Notes: generated by a model not told the origin, from the sequence alone. A stretch of 64,000 bases of DNA from Rhodoferax_B ferrireducens_A (GCF_031458075.1 NZ_JAVDXT010000002.1:1178001-1242000), one strand, 5' to 3'. Counted from the first letter of the stretch, positions 42,635 through 51,759 are shown. A program made the numbers and translations.

Positions 42635-44011
42635 ATGAGTTTGCGCATTTACAACACGCTGTCGCGTGCTCTGGAAGAGTTTTCTCCGATCGAACCTGGC
42701 CATGTGCGCATGTATGTGTGCGGCATGACGATCTACGACCTGTGCCACATCGGCCACGCCCGCATGATGATGGCGTTCGACGTGGTGCAGCGCTGGCTCA
42801 AGGTCAGTGGCCTGCGCGTCACCTATGTGCGCAACATCACCGACATCGACGACAAGATCATTGCCCGCGCGGTGCAGCGCGGCATCAGCATCCGCGCGCT
42901 GACCGACGAAATGACCCTGGCCATGCACCAGGACATCGGCGCGCTAAACATCGAATCACCGACCATCGAACCGCGCGCCACCGAATACGTGCCGCAGATG
43001 CTGAGCCTGATCAGCACCCTGGAGCACAAAGGCCTGGCCTATCGCACGCCGCAAGGCGATGTGAACTTTGCGGTGCGCAAATTCCCCGGCTACGGCCAGC
43101 TATCGGGCAAGTCGCTGGACGAGCTGCATGCCGGCGAGCGCGTGGCGGTGCTGGACGGCAAGGACGACCCGCTGGACTTCGTGCTCTGGAAGGCCGCCAA
43201 ACCCACCGAACCCGCCGATGCCAAATGGGACAGCGCGTTCGGCCCGGGCCGTCCCGGCTGGCACATCGAGTGCTCGGCCATGTCTTGCCAGACCCTGGGC
43301 GAGAGCTTTGACATCCACGGCGGCGGCGCCGATCTGCAGTTCCCGCACCACGAGAACGAAATCGCCCAGAGCGAAGGCGCATCCGGCAAGCGGCTGGCAA
43401 ACTTCTGGGTGCACAACGGCTTTGTGCGGGTAGACAACGAGAAGATGTCCAAAAGCCTGGGCAACTTCTTCACCATCCGCGACGTGCTGCAGAAGTTCGA
43501 CGCCGAAACCCTGCGTTTCTTCCTGGTGCGCACGCATTACCGCAGCCCGCTGAACTACAGCGACGCGCATCTGGATGACGCCCGCACTGCGCTCAAGCGC
43601 CTGTACACCGCGCTGAGCCTGGTGACGCCGGTTGTGCCCGCGAGCATCGGCTGGAGCCAGCCGTTCGCGGCCCGCTTCCAGGCGGCGATGAACGAAGATT
43701 TTGGTACGCCCGAGGCGATTGCCGTGCTGTTCGACCTGGCATCGGAAGTCAACCGCAGCCAGTCGGCGGAGTTGGCCGGGCTGTTGCAAGCCCTGGGCGG
43801 CACTTTGGGTTTGCTGCAAGGCAGCGCCAAGGCCTTTCTGCAGGCGGGTGCCGCGCTCGACGACGCGGCCATTCTGGCCCTGATCGCCCAGCGTGCCGAG
43901 GCCAAGGCCGCGCGCAACTTTGCCGAAGCCGACCGCATCCGCCAACACCTGCTGGCCAATGGCATCGCGCTCAAAGACGCTGCCGGTGGCACGACCTGGG
44001 AGGCAGCGTAG
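42635..44011 (+). CDS. cysS: Cysteinyl-tRNA synthetase
   Basis: A 458-residue class I synthetase. The zinc-site Cys of YVCGMTIYDLCHIGHARM, HIGH itself (CHIGHARMM), SMQ-type CSAMSCQTLGESFDIHGGG and KMSKSLGN are all present. It charges tRNA-Cys. The ATG at 42635 (MSLRIYNTLS) is used; the frame allows an upstream TTG at 42623. The divergent TPR gene shares the 183-base region upstream. Confidence 0.97.
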   Translation: MSLRIYNTLSRALEEFSPIEPGHVRMYVCGMTIYDLCHIGHARMMMAFDVVQRWLKVSGLRVTYVRNITDIDDKIIARAVQRGISIRALTDEMTLAMHQDIGALNIESPTIEPRATEYVPQMLSLISTLEHKGLAYRTPQGDVNFAVRKFPGYGQLSGKSLDELHAGERVAVLDGKDDPLDFVLWKAAKPTEPADAKWDSAFGPGRPGWHIECSAMSCQTLGESFDIHGGGADLQFPHHENEIAQSEGASGKRLANFWVHNGFVRVDNEKMSKSLGNFFTIRDVLQKFDAETLRFFLVRTHYRSPLNYSDAHLDDARTALKRLYTALSLVTPVVPASIGWSQPFAARFQAAMNEDFGTPEAIAVLFDLASEVNRSQSAELAGLLQALGGTLGLLQGSAKAFLQAGAALDDAAILALIAQRAEAKAARNFAEADRIRQHLLANGIALKDAAGGTTWEAA

Positions 44012-44028
44012 TGCCTTGTTGTTTGGGT

Positions 44029-44090
44029 AATTTATGCCTCCAGCGTAATTGGGGCGTGCGGTGGTAGCTCTTAAAAAGATAGCGATTGAG
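44029..44090 (-). repeat. Dispersed palindromic repeat, copy 7
   Basis: Read on the minus strand: GCTATCTTTTTAAGAGCTAC, then CACGCC...TTACGCTGGAGGCATAAA. The other strand supplies the start and first codons (VALKKIAIE) of the following glycosylase gene. Confidence 0.6.
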
Positions 44091-44726
44091 CCCACGGTGT
44101 TCACCCCCGATTACTGGGCCGAAGCGCGCAAGCATCTGGTGAAAAAAGACCGGGTGATGAAGCGGCTGATCCCGCAGTTTGGCGACGTCTGCCTGGAAAC
44201 CCGTGGCGATGCCTTCACTACGCTGGCGCGCAGCATCGTCGGCCAGCAGATCTCGGTTAAGGCGGCGCAGACGGTGTGGGGCAAGTTCGTGCTGCTGCCC
44301 GAGCAGATGGCGCCGATGAATGTGCTCAAGCTCAAGGTCGACGACATGCGCGCCGCTGGTTTGAGTGCCCGCAAGGTCGAATACCTGGTCGACCTGGCCC
44401 TGCATTTCGACGCCGGCAAACTGCATGTGCAGGCCTGGGAAGAGATGGACGACGAGGCCATCATAGCCGAGCTGGTGGCGATCCGCGGCATTGGCCGCTG
44501 GACGGCCGAGATGTTCCTGATCTTCCATATGATGCGGCCGAATGTGCTGCCGCTGGACGATGTAGGCTTGATCAACGGCATCAGCCAGAACTATTTTTCG
44601 GGTGATCCGGTCAGCCGCAGCGACGCACGTGAAGTCGCTGCCGCCTGGGCACCCTATTGCAGCGTGGCAACTTGGTATATTTGGCGCTCTTTGGCCGCCG
44701 TACCCGCGGTCAATCCGCCGAAATAA
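44061..44726 (+). CDS. DNA-3-methyladenine glycosylase, AlkA-like
   Basis: A base-excision enzyme of the HhH-GPD family, about 221 residues. SIVGQQISVKAAQTVW and the helix-hairpin-helix VAIRGIGRWTAEMFLIF are followed by LPLDDVGL with the catalytic Asp. It removes alkylated purines from DNA. The start is uncertain: GTG at 44061 or TTG at 44049, because the beginning of the frame is made by the dispersed repeat. The original start may have been lost or moved. It is 33 bases upstream of accA, probably in one transcript. Confidence 0.88.
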   Translation: MVALKKIAIEPTVFTPDYWAEARKHLVKKDRVMKRLIPQFGDVCLETRGDAFTTLARSIVGQQISVKAAQTVWGKFVLLPEQMAPMNVLKLKVDDMRAAGLSARKVEYLVDLALHFDAGKLHVQAWEEMDDEAIIAELVAIRGIGRWTAEMFLIFHMMRPNVLPLDDVGLINGISQNYFSGDPVSRSDAREVAAAWAPYCSVATWYIWRSLAAVPAVNPPK

Positions 44727-44759
44727 GCCCCAATAAACCTATCCCATAGGAGAACGACT

Positions 44760-45737
44760 TTGGCGAAAAAAACCTTTCTTGACTTCGAACAGCCGATTTC
44801 GGACCTGGAAACCAAAATTGAAGAGCTGCGCTATGTGCAGACCGAGTCGGCTGTCGACATTTCCGAAGAAATCGACCAGCTGAGCAAAAAGAGCCTGCAG
44901 CTCACCAAGGACATCTACAGCGTGCTCACGCCCTGGCAGATCACCAAGATCGCCCGCCATGCCGAGCGTCCGTACACCTTGGACTATGTGAACGAAATCT
45001 TCACCGATTTTGTCGAACTGCACGGCGACCGCCACTTTGCCGATGACCTGAGCATCGTCGGCGGCCTGGCCCGCTTCAACGGCACGGCGTGCATGGTGCT
45101 GGGCCACCAAAAAGGCCGTGACACCAAGGAACGCGGCCTGCGCAACTTCGGCATGACCAAGCCCGAGGGTTACCGCAAGGCCTTGCGCCTGATGAAAACG
45201 GCCGAGAAGTTCAAGCTGCCGGTATTCACCTTTGTCGACACCCCTGGTGCCTACCCCGGTATCGACGCCGAAGAGCGCGGCCAGTCGGAAGCCATTGGCC
45301 GCAACATCTACGAAATGGCGCAGCTGGAAGTGCCCATCATCACCACCATCATCGGCGAAGGCGGCTCCGGCGGCGCGCTGGCGATCTCGGTGGCCGACCA
45401 GCTGGTGATGCTGCAGTACGCGATCTACTCGGTCATCAGCCCCGAAGGCTGCGCCTCGATTCTGTGGAAGACGTCCGAGAAGGCGCCCGACGCGGCCGAA
45501 GCCCTGGGTATCACCGCGCACCGCCTGAAGGCGCTGGGCCTGATCGACAAGATCGTCAACGAACCCGTGGGCGGTGCGCACCGCGACCACAAGCAGATGG
45601 CAGCCTTCCTGAAGCGCGCGTTGAACGACGCCTACCGCCAGATCAGCGATCTGAAGACCAAGGAGCTGCTGGACCGCCGCTACGAGCGCCTGCAGAGCTA
45701 CGGTCGTTTTACCGACACCAAGGCCGAGAGCAAATAG
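44760..45737 (+). CDS. accA: Acetyl-CoA carboxylase carboxyltransferase, alpha subunit
   Basis: A 325-residue AccA. It forms the carboxyltransferase with AccD and moves the carboxyl group from biotin to acetyl-CoA, the first step of fatty-acid synthesis. The N-terminal FLDFEQPISDLETKIEELR is canonical, then FVDTPGAYPGI and GEGGSGGALAI. It begins with TTG at 44760 after TAGGAGAACGACT. It also supplies malonyl-CoA used by the pigment cluster. A terminator follows. Confidence 0.97.
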   Translation: MAKKTFLDFEQPISDLETKIEELRYVQTESAVDISEEIDQLSKKSLQLTKDIYSVLTPWQITKIARHAERPYTLDYVNEIFTDFVELHGDRHFADDLSIVGGLARFNGTACMVLGHQKGRDTKERGLRNFGMTKPEGYRKALRLMKTAEKFKLPVFTFVDTPGAYPGIDAEERGQSEAIGRNIYEMAQLEVPIITTIIGEGGSGGALAISVADQLVMLQYAIYSVISPEGCASILWKTSEKAPDAAEALGITAHRLKALGLIDKIVNEPVGGAHRDHKQMAAFLKRALNDAYRQISDLKTKELLDRRYERLQSYGRFTDTKAESK

Positions 45738-45757
45738 GCCTTCGGTCGCACCGATGC

Positions 45758-45795
45758 CAAACCCCGGCAAGCCTCGCGGCTGCCGGGGTTTTGTC
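45758..45795. terminator. Intrinsic terminator after accA
   Basis: AACCCCGGCA pairs with TGCCGGGGTT around an 11-base loop and is followed by TTTTG. It lies between convergent accA and the cardiolipin synthase gene. Confidence 0.9.
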
Positions 45796-45797
45796 AT

Positions 45798-47195
45798 TTA
45801 GAGCTGGAACGCCACCCAACGCACCAGGCCCTCGACCAGCTCGCGTAACAGTCCGGGCGGGCGCGGCTGGTAGGGCGTGGCCTGGGCTTGGTGGCCGCTG
45901 ATCCAGTCGGCATAGCGCTGCACTACCGGCGGGTCATAAAAGGCCACCATCAGCTCGTAGTTGAGGAACAGGCTGCGTTCGTCCAGGTTGGCCGAGCCGA
46001 CCAGGGCCAGGTCCTGGTCGATCAGCACGGCTTTGGCGTGCACCATCTGCGGCAGCAGCCAGACGCGGGCGCCGGCGCTCACCAGTTCGCGCAGGGCCGC
46101 ATGCCGGGCGATGTCGGCCAGCCGGTGGTTGGAGCGGGCCGGCAGCAGCAGGTCCACCGCCACGCCGCGGCGCGCGGCCAGCGCCAGCGCCATCAACAGG
46201 GTCTGGTCGGGTACGAAGTAGGGCGTGACGGCCAGGATGCGCGTCTGCGCGGTGAAGCAGCCCGAGACCAGCAGGGTGTAGACCGTGTCCTCGGCCTGGT
46301 CGGGGCCGCTGGGCACCAGGCGGGCTTGCGGGCCGGCGCTGGCGGGCACGGTGGGAAGGTGGGCCAGCAGTGGCGTGCGCACCGTCTTGCCGGTGTTGGC
46401 GAAGCTCCAGTCGTTGTCAAAGCGCTGCTGGGCTTGCTGGGCCAGGGCGCCGTGCAGGTCAAAGCTCAGGTCGAACCAGACCGGCTTCTTCCGCACCGAC
46501 AAGGTGTCGCCTTCAAAGTATTCGGCGGCCAGATTGCGTCCGCCGCACCACAGCCAGTGGCCGTCGACCAGCACCATCTTGCGGTGGTTGCGCAGGTTGG
46601 TGCGCCCCCGCAAGGGCGAATGCAGCGGCGGCACAAATAGCAGCACCTGCACCCCGGCGGCCCGCAGCTGGCGCAGGTTGGCGTGGCCGCCCAGGTAGAT
46701 GCCTATGCCGTCCAGTAACAGGCGCACCTGCAGGCCGTCGCGGGCCCGGCGCATCAGCAGCGCGGTGATCTCGTCGCCCAGCACATCGTGGCCCAGGATG
46801 AAGGTGCAGACGTCGATAGCCTGGCGGGCGCTGCCCAGCATGTCGCGCAAGGCGTGCAGTGCGTGGCTACCGTCCCGGTGCAGCTGCAGCTGCTCAAAGC
46901 TGGCCGGCGGACCGAGTCCGACGGCGACTGCCAGCTGCTCATGGGCGCTGGCGTTCGCATGTATGGCTGGCCCGGGCTTCAGCGCCCGGCGGACCACCTT
47001 GCGCCGGCCGAACACCAGGTACAGCGGCAGCGCAAAGTAGGGCAGCAAGACCAGTGAAATGATCCAGGCGATGGCGGCCGAAGGGTGGCGGCGTTGCCGC
47101 AAGGTGTGCGAGGCGGTGGTGTAAATGACCAGGCCCAGCACCACCAGCGCGCTGTGCAGGGTGATGGAGTTGCGGGTGAAGAGTTCGTGCAGCAC
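45798..47195 (-). CDS. cls: Cardiolipin synthase (phospholipase D family)
   Basis: A 465-residue membrane enzyme. Two hydrophobic helices lie in the first 65 residues. The two HKD motifs are NHRKMVLVDG (with Arg before the Lys, HxK preserved) and VHAKAVLIDQDLALVGSANLD. It joins two phosphatidylglycerol molecules to form cardiolipin at the inner membrane. It converges on accA and is divergent from a small unknown gene. Confidence 0.94.
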   Translation of the reverse strand: MLHELFTRNSITLHSALVVLGLVIYTTASHTLRQRRHPSAAIAWIISLVLLPYFALPLYLVFGRRKVVRRALKPGPAIHANASAHEQLAVAVGLGPPASFEQLQLHRDGSHALHALRDMLGSARQAIDVCTFILGHDVLGDEITALLMRRARDGLQVRLLLDGIGIYLGGHANLRQLRAAGVQVLLFVPPLHSPLRGRTNLRNHRKMVLVDGHWLWCGGRNLAAEYFEGDTLSVRKKPVWFDLSFDLHGALAQQAQQRFDNDWSFANTGKTVRTPLLAHLPTVPASAGPQARLVPSGPDQAEDTVYTLLVSGCFTAQTRILAVTPYFVPDQTLLMALALAARRGVAVDLLLPARSNHRLADIARHAALRELVSAGARVWLLPQMVHAKAVLIDQDLALVGSANLDERSLFLNYELMVAFYDPPVVQRYADWISGHQAQATPYQPRPPGLLRELVEGLVRWVAFQL

Positions 47196-47317
47196 GCAGT
47201 GGGGGACCCAGGTAAAGATGCCGAGTTGGTGTGAGGGCCTAGTGTGTACCCGGTTGCCATGTCGAACAAATGGGCGTGCAATGTCCGTACGTACTTTGCC
47301 CTTTGAAAGGACTTGCT

Positions 47318-47518
47318 ATGAAAACCGAACTCATAGAACCCACTGCCTTGATTGTGGCGGCATTGGTGGCCAAGGATGTGGACCGGCTGTCCAGCGGGCA
47401 CCGGATTGCCTGCCAGGAGCTGTTTGTGGCCACCTACCGCAAGCTGGAAGCAGCGGTGCTGCAGATCGAGGAAGAAGACGCAGCACAGCGCGCACAGCCC
47501 GAGCTGCGGCGCGCTTGA
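47318..47518 (+). CDS. Small unrecognised protein
   Basis: A 66-residue reading frame with a good GAAAGGA ribosome site before the ATG at 47318. The product is helical and acidic in its C-terminal half (AAVLQIEEEDAAQRAQPEL) with one Cys, and has no signal peptide or membrane segment. I do not recognise it. Codon use agrees with the neighbours, and a terminator-like palindromic repeat starts at the stop, so a real transcript unit is likely. It is divergent from cls. Confidence 0.55.
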   Translation: MKTELIEPTALIVAALVAKDVDRLSSGHRIACQELFVATYRKLEAAVLQIEEEDAAQRAQPELRRA

Positions 47519-47582
47519 AATTGAAATAAAAAAAGCTGCTGGCGCTTATTTAATATGCGCCAGCAGCTATTGAATCAATAGC
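47519..47582 (-). repeat. Dispersed palindromic repeat, copy 8
   Basis: AAAAAAAGCTGCTGGCGC, a 12-base loop, GCGCCAGCAGC, then TATTGAATCAATAGC. The arms are exact for 11 bases, and the A7 run on the left makes a terminator for the minus strand. It lies between the small gene and the end of the transporter operon. Confidence 0.8.
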
Positions 47583-47588
47583 ACCTGG

Positions 47589-48350
47589 CTAGTCGTGCAG
47601 CGACGACAGGAACTGCTTGAGCTCGGGCGTTTGCGGGTTGCCGAACAACTGGTCGGGCGGCCCCATTTCATGCACCCGGCCCTGGTGCATGAAGATCACG
47701 CGGTTGCTGACCTTGCGCGCAAAACTCATCTCGTGCGTGACCATCAGCAGGGTCATGCCCTCGTCGGCCAGGCCTTCCACCACACGCAGCACTTCGCCGA
47801 CCAGCTCTGGGTCGAGCGCCGAGGTAATTTCATCGCACAACAGTACCGCCGGCTCCATCGCCAGGGCCCGGGCAATCGCCACGCGCTGCTGTTGGCCCCC
47901 CGACAGCTGGTCGGGCCAGGCATCGAACTTCTCCGCCAGACCGACGCGGGCCAGCAGCTTTTTGGCTTGGGCGGTGCCGGGTTCTTCGGCCTGCTGTTTG
48001 ACCAGGCGCGGCGCCAGCATCACGTTCTTGCCCACCGTCAGGTGCGGGAACAGGTTGAAGCTCTGGAAGATCATGCCGACACGCTGGCGCAGCGCACGCA
48101 TCGCCAGGGCGTTGTCGTGCAGCAGGGGCTTGTTGTCCACCGTCAGCGTGCCGCTCTGGAACACTTCCAGGCCGTTGATGCAGCGCAGCAAGGTGCTCTT
48201 GCCCGAGCCGCTTTTGCCGATGATGGCGATCACCTCGCCGGCCTGGACTTCCAGGTCGATGCCTTTGAGCACCTCGTTCGTACCAAAGGACTTGCGCAAG
48301 CCCTTGATTTCGACGATGGCGGATGAACTGGTTTTAGCGGCGGGCTGCAT
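47589..48350 (-). CDS. Amino-acid ABC transporter, ATP-binding protein
   Basis: A 253-residue ATPase. Walker A is GKSGSGKSTL, the signature is LSGGQQQRVAIARA, Walker B is AVLLCDEITSALD, and the switch His is in MVTHEMSFA. It belongs to the polar amino-acid uptake family (GlnQ/HisP-like). It overlaps the second permease gene by 17 bases and ends the operon. Confidence 0.95.
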   Translation of the reverse strand: MQPAAKTSSSAIVEIKGLRKSFGTNEVLKGIDLEVQAGEVIAIIGKSGSGKSTLLRCINGLEVFQSGTLTVDNKPLLHDNALAMRALRQRVGMIFQSFNLFPHLTVGKNVMLAPRLVKQQAEEPGTAQAKKLLARVGLAEKFDAWPDQLSGGQQQRVAIARALAMEPAVLLCDEITSALDPELVGEVLRVVEGLADEGMTLLMVTHEMSFARKVSNRVIFMHQGRVHEMGPPDQLFGNPQTPELKQFLSSLHD

Positions 48351-48987
48351 GTATCTTCCTCTCTAACAATTTGGCGTAGAAACTGACCGGGAAACACAGG
48401 GCGAAATACATCAAGGCCACGCAGCTGTAGACCACGAAGGGCTTGAAAGTGGCGTTGGCGATCATGGTGCCGGCCTTGGTCAGCTCGATGAAGCCGATCA
48501 CCGAGGCCAGGGCCGTGCCCTTGATCACCTGGACCAGAAAGCCCACGGTGGGCGCAATCGCGATCTTGATGGCCTGGGGCAGCACCACATAGCGCAGCCG
48601 TTCGCCAAAGCTCAGTGCCAGGCTCTCCGAGGCCTCCCACTGGCCTTTGGGAATCGAGGCCACGCAGCCGCGCCAGATTTCGGTCAGGAAGGCGCTGGTG
48701 TACAGCGTCAAGGCTACCGCTGCAGCCACCCAGGCGCTGGTGTTGACGCCGAACAGCGCAATGCCGAAGTAGGCCAGGAACAGCTGCATCAGCAGCGGTG
48801 TGCCCTGGAACACCTGCACATAGGCACCGACGAAGCTATCAGCACCGCGCACCTGGCTGAGCCGTGCCACCAGCAGCAGCACGCCGACCAGGCCGCCGCC
48901 GATGAAGGCGATCAGCGACAGGCTGATGGTCCAGCGCGCGGCCAGCAGCAGGTTGCGGAAAATATCCCAAAGGGCAAAGTCAACCAT
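48334..48987 (-). CDS. Amino-acid ABC transporter permease (second)
   Basis: A 217-residue HisM/GlnP-type permease with five or so membrane helices and the EAA loop region (EASESLALSFGERLRYVVLPQA), where it contacts the ATPase. It pairs with the other permease 11 bases upstream. The substrate cannot be read from the sequence. Confidence 0.94.
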   Translation of the reverse strand: MVDFALWDIFRNLLLAARWTISLSLIAFIGGGLVGVLLLVARLSQVRGADSFVGAYVQVFQGTPLLMQLFLAYFGIALFGVNTSAWVAAAVALTLYTSAFLTEIWRGCVASIPKGQWEASESLALSFGERLRYVVLPQAIKIAIAPTVGFLVQVIKGTALASVIGFIELTKAGTMIANATFKPFVVYSCVALMYFALCFPVSFYAKLLERKIHAARR

Positions 48988-48998
48988 GGTGTGTGTCC

Positions 48999-49670
48999 TT
49001 ATCTGCCGTAGACGAAGCGGGGACCGAGCCAGTTCAGCAGCTTGCGCACCGAGATGGACAGCGCCAGGTAGATGCCGGTACCGATGATGAAGGCCTCGAA
49101 CGCCCGGAAGTTACGGCTCTGGATCAGGTTCGAGGCATAGCTGAGTTCCTGGGTCGAAATCTGGCCGCAGACCGCCGAGCCCAGCATCACGATGATGATC
49201 TGGCTGACCAGCGCCGGCCAGACCTTCTTCAAGGCCGGCGGCAGCACCACCCGGGTGAAGATCTGCAGCTGCGACAGCGCCAGGCTGGACGCGGCCTCGA
49301 TCTGGCCGCGCGGCGTGGCGTCGATGCCGGCGCGGATGATCTCGGTGGCGTAGGCGCCGAGGTTGATCACCATCGCCAGGATGGATGCGACCTCGGGCGA
49401 CAGCTTGAAGCCCAGGGCCGGCAGCCCGAAGAAGATGAAGAACAATTGGACGATGAACGGCGTGTTGCGGATCAGCTCCACATACGCGCCCACCACCCAT
49501 TTCAGCGCCAGCGGCGCACGCGAATTCTGGCTGCGCACCCAGGCGCAGCAGATGCCCAGCGCCGCGCCGATCAGGGTGGCGATCAGCGTCAGCGCCAGGG
49601 TCCAGACCACGCCCTTGACCAACAGCGGCCATTGGGCCAGCACGGCCAGAAAATCAAATTCAATGCGCAT
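48999..49670 (-). CDS. Amino-acid ABC transporter permease (first)
   Basis: A 223-residue polar amino-acid permease. The membrane helices begin with LLVKGVVWTLALTLIATLIG, and the EAA loop is IEAASSLALSQLQIFTRVVL. It forms a heterodimer with the next permease. The binding-protein gene is 42 bases upstream in the same operon. Confidence 0.94.
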   Translation of the reverse strand: MRIEFDFLAVLAQWPLLVKGVVWTLALTLIATLIGAALGICCAWVRSQNSRAPLALKWVVGAYVELIRNTPFIVQLFFIFFGLPALGFKLSPEVASILAMVINLGAYATEIIRAGIDATPRGQIEAASSLALSQLQIFTRVVLPPALKKVWPALVSQIIIVMLGSAVCGQISTQELSYASNLIQSRNFRAFEAFIIGTGIYLALSISVRKLLNWLGPRFVYGR

Positions 49671-49712
49671 GGAAGGGCTCCAAGGGGAGTGGTCGGACGG
49701 AGGTGGCGAGGT

Positions 49713-50504
49713 TTATTCCGGGAGGGTGCCGGCAGGGCGGCCCAGCCAGCGCACGGCCATCTTGTCGATATCGCCGTTCTTCTTGGCTTCGGTGATGATT
49801 TCGTTGACCTTGGTGCGCAGCTTGTCCTCGCCCTTGGCCACACCGATGAAGTTGGGCGAATCTTTCAGCAGCAGCTTGTATTCGGCGCCCAGCTGCGGGT
49901 TCTTGGCCATCAGGTTGCCGGCCACCGACGCGCCGGTGGCAATCACCTGCACCTGGCCGGAAACGAAGGACGAGACGGTGACGTTGTTGTCTTCAAAACG
50001 CTTGATGTCGGCGCCGGCCGGTGCCAGTTTTGTCAGCTCCTGGTCTTCGATGGCGCCGCGGGTGACACCCACCGACTTGCCGGCCAGATCGGCAAAGCTC
50101 TTGATGCTCAGGCTCTTGGGCGCGAACACCGCCTGGAAGAAGGGCGAGTAGGCGAAAGTGAAGTCGATGACCTTCTCGCGCTCGGCGTTCTTGCCCAGCG
50201 ACGAGATCACCAGGTCGGCCTTCTTGGACTGCAGATAGGCGACGCGGTTGGCGCTGGTCACTGGGGCCAGTTCCACCGCAACGCCGAGCTTGGCGCCAAT
50301 GTAGTTGGCCATGTCGATGTCCAGACCCTGGGGCTTGAGGTCGGTGCCGACGAAGCCGTAGGGCGGGAAGTCGGTGGGGATGGCGATGGTGATCTTCTTG
50401 GCCTTCAGCACGTCGTCGAGGGCGGTCTGGGCATGCACGCCCAGGCTGGCGAGCAGGGCGATGGCGGCGAAGCCGGATTGAAACTGGCGGCGGGTGGATG
50501 TCAT
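49713..50504 (-). CDS. Amino-acid ABC transporter substrate-binding protein
   Basis: A 263-residue family 3 binding protein. The signal peptide (MTSTRRQFQSGFAAIALLA, cleaved near VHAQ) includes TRRQF, similar to a twin-arginine motif. The mature domain has PTDFPPYGFVGTDLKPQGLDID and SLGKNAEREKVIDFT, typical of polar amino-acid binding. The ligand is unknown. It overlaps the GntR gene by 4 bases, so regulator and transporter are one unit. A FadR-type operator candidate is 70 bases upstream. Confidence 0.93.
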   Translation of the reverse strand: MTSTRRQFQSGFAAIALLASLGVHAQTALDDVLKAKKITIAIPTDFPPYGFVGTDLKPQGLDIDMANYIGAKLGVAVELAPVTSANRVAYLQSKKADLVISSLGKNAEREKVIDFTFAYSPFFQAVFAPKSLSIKSFADLAGKSVGVTRGAIEDQELTKLAPAGADIKRFEDNNVTVSSFVSGQVQVIATGASVAGNLMAKNPQLGAEYKLLLKDSPNFIGVAKGEDKLRTKVNEIITEAKKNGDIDKMAVRWLGRPAGTLPE

Positions 50505-51280
50505 AGCAAAGCTCCTAGGTAAGTAGAGGGTTCGTCGGGTGGTGTTGAGGCAAGGGGTTTTGTTTTGCGTGATCTTGTATGCAAGACTTGTGCCGCAGTC
50601 TGCGGTGCAGCCTTGCCCACCGGCGCCAGCGCATCGCGCAGCTGGGCCAGCGGATCGACGCTGACCGGCAGGCGCAGCGCATGCTGTACCGTGCCGATAT
50701 GGGCGGCCATCAGCGCTTCGGCCAGCGGCAGATCGCCTTGTTCCAGCGCGTTGACGATCTGTACATGGTCTTCACAGGACTGGGCGGCGTTGTGCGACGA
50801 CTGGTACAGCATGGCGATCAAGGTGGTGCGGGCGGTGAAGTCGCGCAGGGTATCGGCCAGCAGGCTATTGCCCAGGCACTCGGCCAGGCAGACGTGGAAG
50901 TCGCCCAGCAGAAAGCTGCGCGCGCCCACGTCGCTGCCGTTGACTGCCGCCTGTTCCTCCTTCAGATGCTGTCTCAGCCGCTTCAATGCAGGTTTGCCTA
51001 CGCTTTGCAGGCTGCGGATCAGGCCGGTTTCGATGACCCGGCGGGCTTCGAACGCCTCGCGGGCTTCGTCTTGCGAGGGCTCGATCACATACCAGCCACG
51101 GCGCGCGCTGACGGTAACGATGCCGCGTGCGGCCAGCCGGGTCAGGGCCTCGCGCACGATGGTGCGACTGCAGTCGAACAGCATGGCCAGCGGCTGCTCG
51201 CCCAGGCGGGCGCCGGGCGCGAGTTTTTGCGCCATCACGGCTTCCATGATGCGGGTACTGATCTCGGCGGCGGTTGTCAT
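50501..51280 (-). CDS. GntR-family regulator with FCD domain
   Basis: A 259-residue GntR regulator of the FadR subfamily. The winged helix contains LGEQPLAMLFDCSRTIVREALTRLAARGIV, and the all-helical FCD ligand domain follows, with the metal-binding pattern D..H (LLGDFHVCLAE) and later His. It probably senses the transported amino acid or a product, and controls this operon: it is the first gene, overlaps the next by 4 bases, and two matching CTTGTATGCAAG-like sites lie upstream of it and of the binding-protein gene. Confidence 0.92.
   Translation of the reverse strand: MTTAAEISTRIMEAVMAQKLAPGARLGEQPLAMLFDCSRTIVREALTRLAARGIVTVSARRGWYVIEPSQDEAREAFEARRVIETGLIRSLQSVGKPALKRLRQHLKEEQAAVNGSDVGARSFLLGDFHVCLAECLGNSLLADTLRDFTARTTLIAMLYQSSHNAAQSCEDHVQIVNALEQGDLPLAEALMAAHIGTVQHALRLPVSVDPLAQLRDALAPVGKAAPQTAAQVLHTRSRKTKPLASTPPDEPSTYLGALL
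50574..50585. promoter_or_regulatory. FadR-type operator candidate 1
   Basis: CTTGTATGCAAG, a near-perfect palindrome of the type bound by FCD-domain GntR regulators. It lies in the 3' end of the GntR gene, 70 bases upstream of the binding-protein start. Confidence 0.55.
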
Positions 51281-51309
51281 ACAGCGTCAGCATGCAGAAT
51301 GCGTGCCAA

Positions 51310-51321
51310 CTGGTATGCAAG
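51310..51321. promoter_or_regulatory. FadR-type operator candidate 2
   Basis: CTGGTATGCAAG, one base different from candidate 1 and followed by GATACGTGC against ACTTGTGC. It lies 30 bases upstream of the GntR start, a good place for autoregulation. Confidence 0.55.
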
Positions 51322-51396
51322 ATACGTGCACCGAAACTGGGCTTTCAACCGCCCCTGCGGGGCCGGCCAGGAACTATCTTGGTGCCTGCGCGCGCA

Positions 51397-51759
51397 CTAA
51401 TTCGACACCAATGCCTTGAATTCGCGCTCCAGCAGCGTCGGGTCGTTCAGCTGCAGCTCGATCAGGCGGCGCAGGTGGGTCATGCTGTCCAGGTCGATGC
51501 TGCGGCACAGCAGGCCGACCTGGTTGCCGTCGATGTGGGCGACTTCGGTGGTCATGATGATGCCGACCTCCATCACCGCCAGGGTGATGCTCAGCTGGGT
51601 GTGCATGCCCACGCGCAGCGCGCTGGGCGAGGCAATGCGTACCAGCGCGCCTTTGAAGGACAGGTCGACCACCTCGACCTCGATCAGGGCCGAGGGTGTG
51701 GCCAGGAATGCCGGTGCATCAAAGGCAACCCGCACAAAGTGGCGGCGTTCAGTCGGCAT
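51397..51759 (-). CDS. PilZ-domain protein
   Basis: A 120-residue single PilZ domain. The cyclic-di-GMP binding motifs are RRHFVR near the start and DLSFKGALV (D/NxSxxG). It probably acts as a c-di-GMP-responsive adaptor for motility, pili or polysaccharide. The ATG at 51759 follows AGGAG; the frame runs further but that part lies in the HNH gene. It overlaps the HNH gene by 11 bases. A diguanylate cyclase is encoded about 6 kb away. Confidence 0.85.
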   Translation of the reverse strand: MPTERRHFVRVAFDAPAFLATPSALIEVEVVDLSFKGALVRIASPSALRVGMHTQLSITLAVMEVGIIMTTEVAHIDGNQVGLLCRSIDLDSMTHLRRLIELQLNDPTLLEREFKALVSN

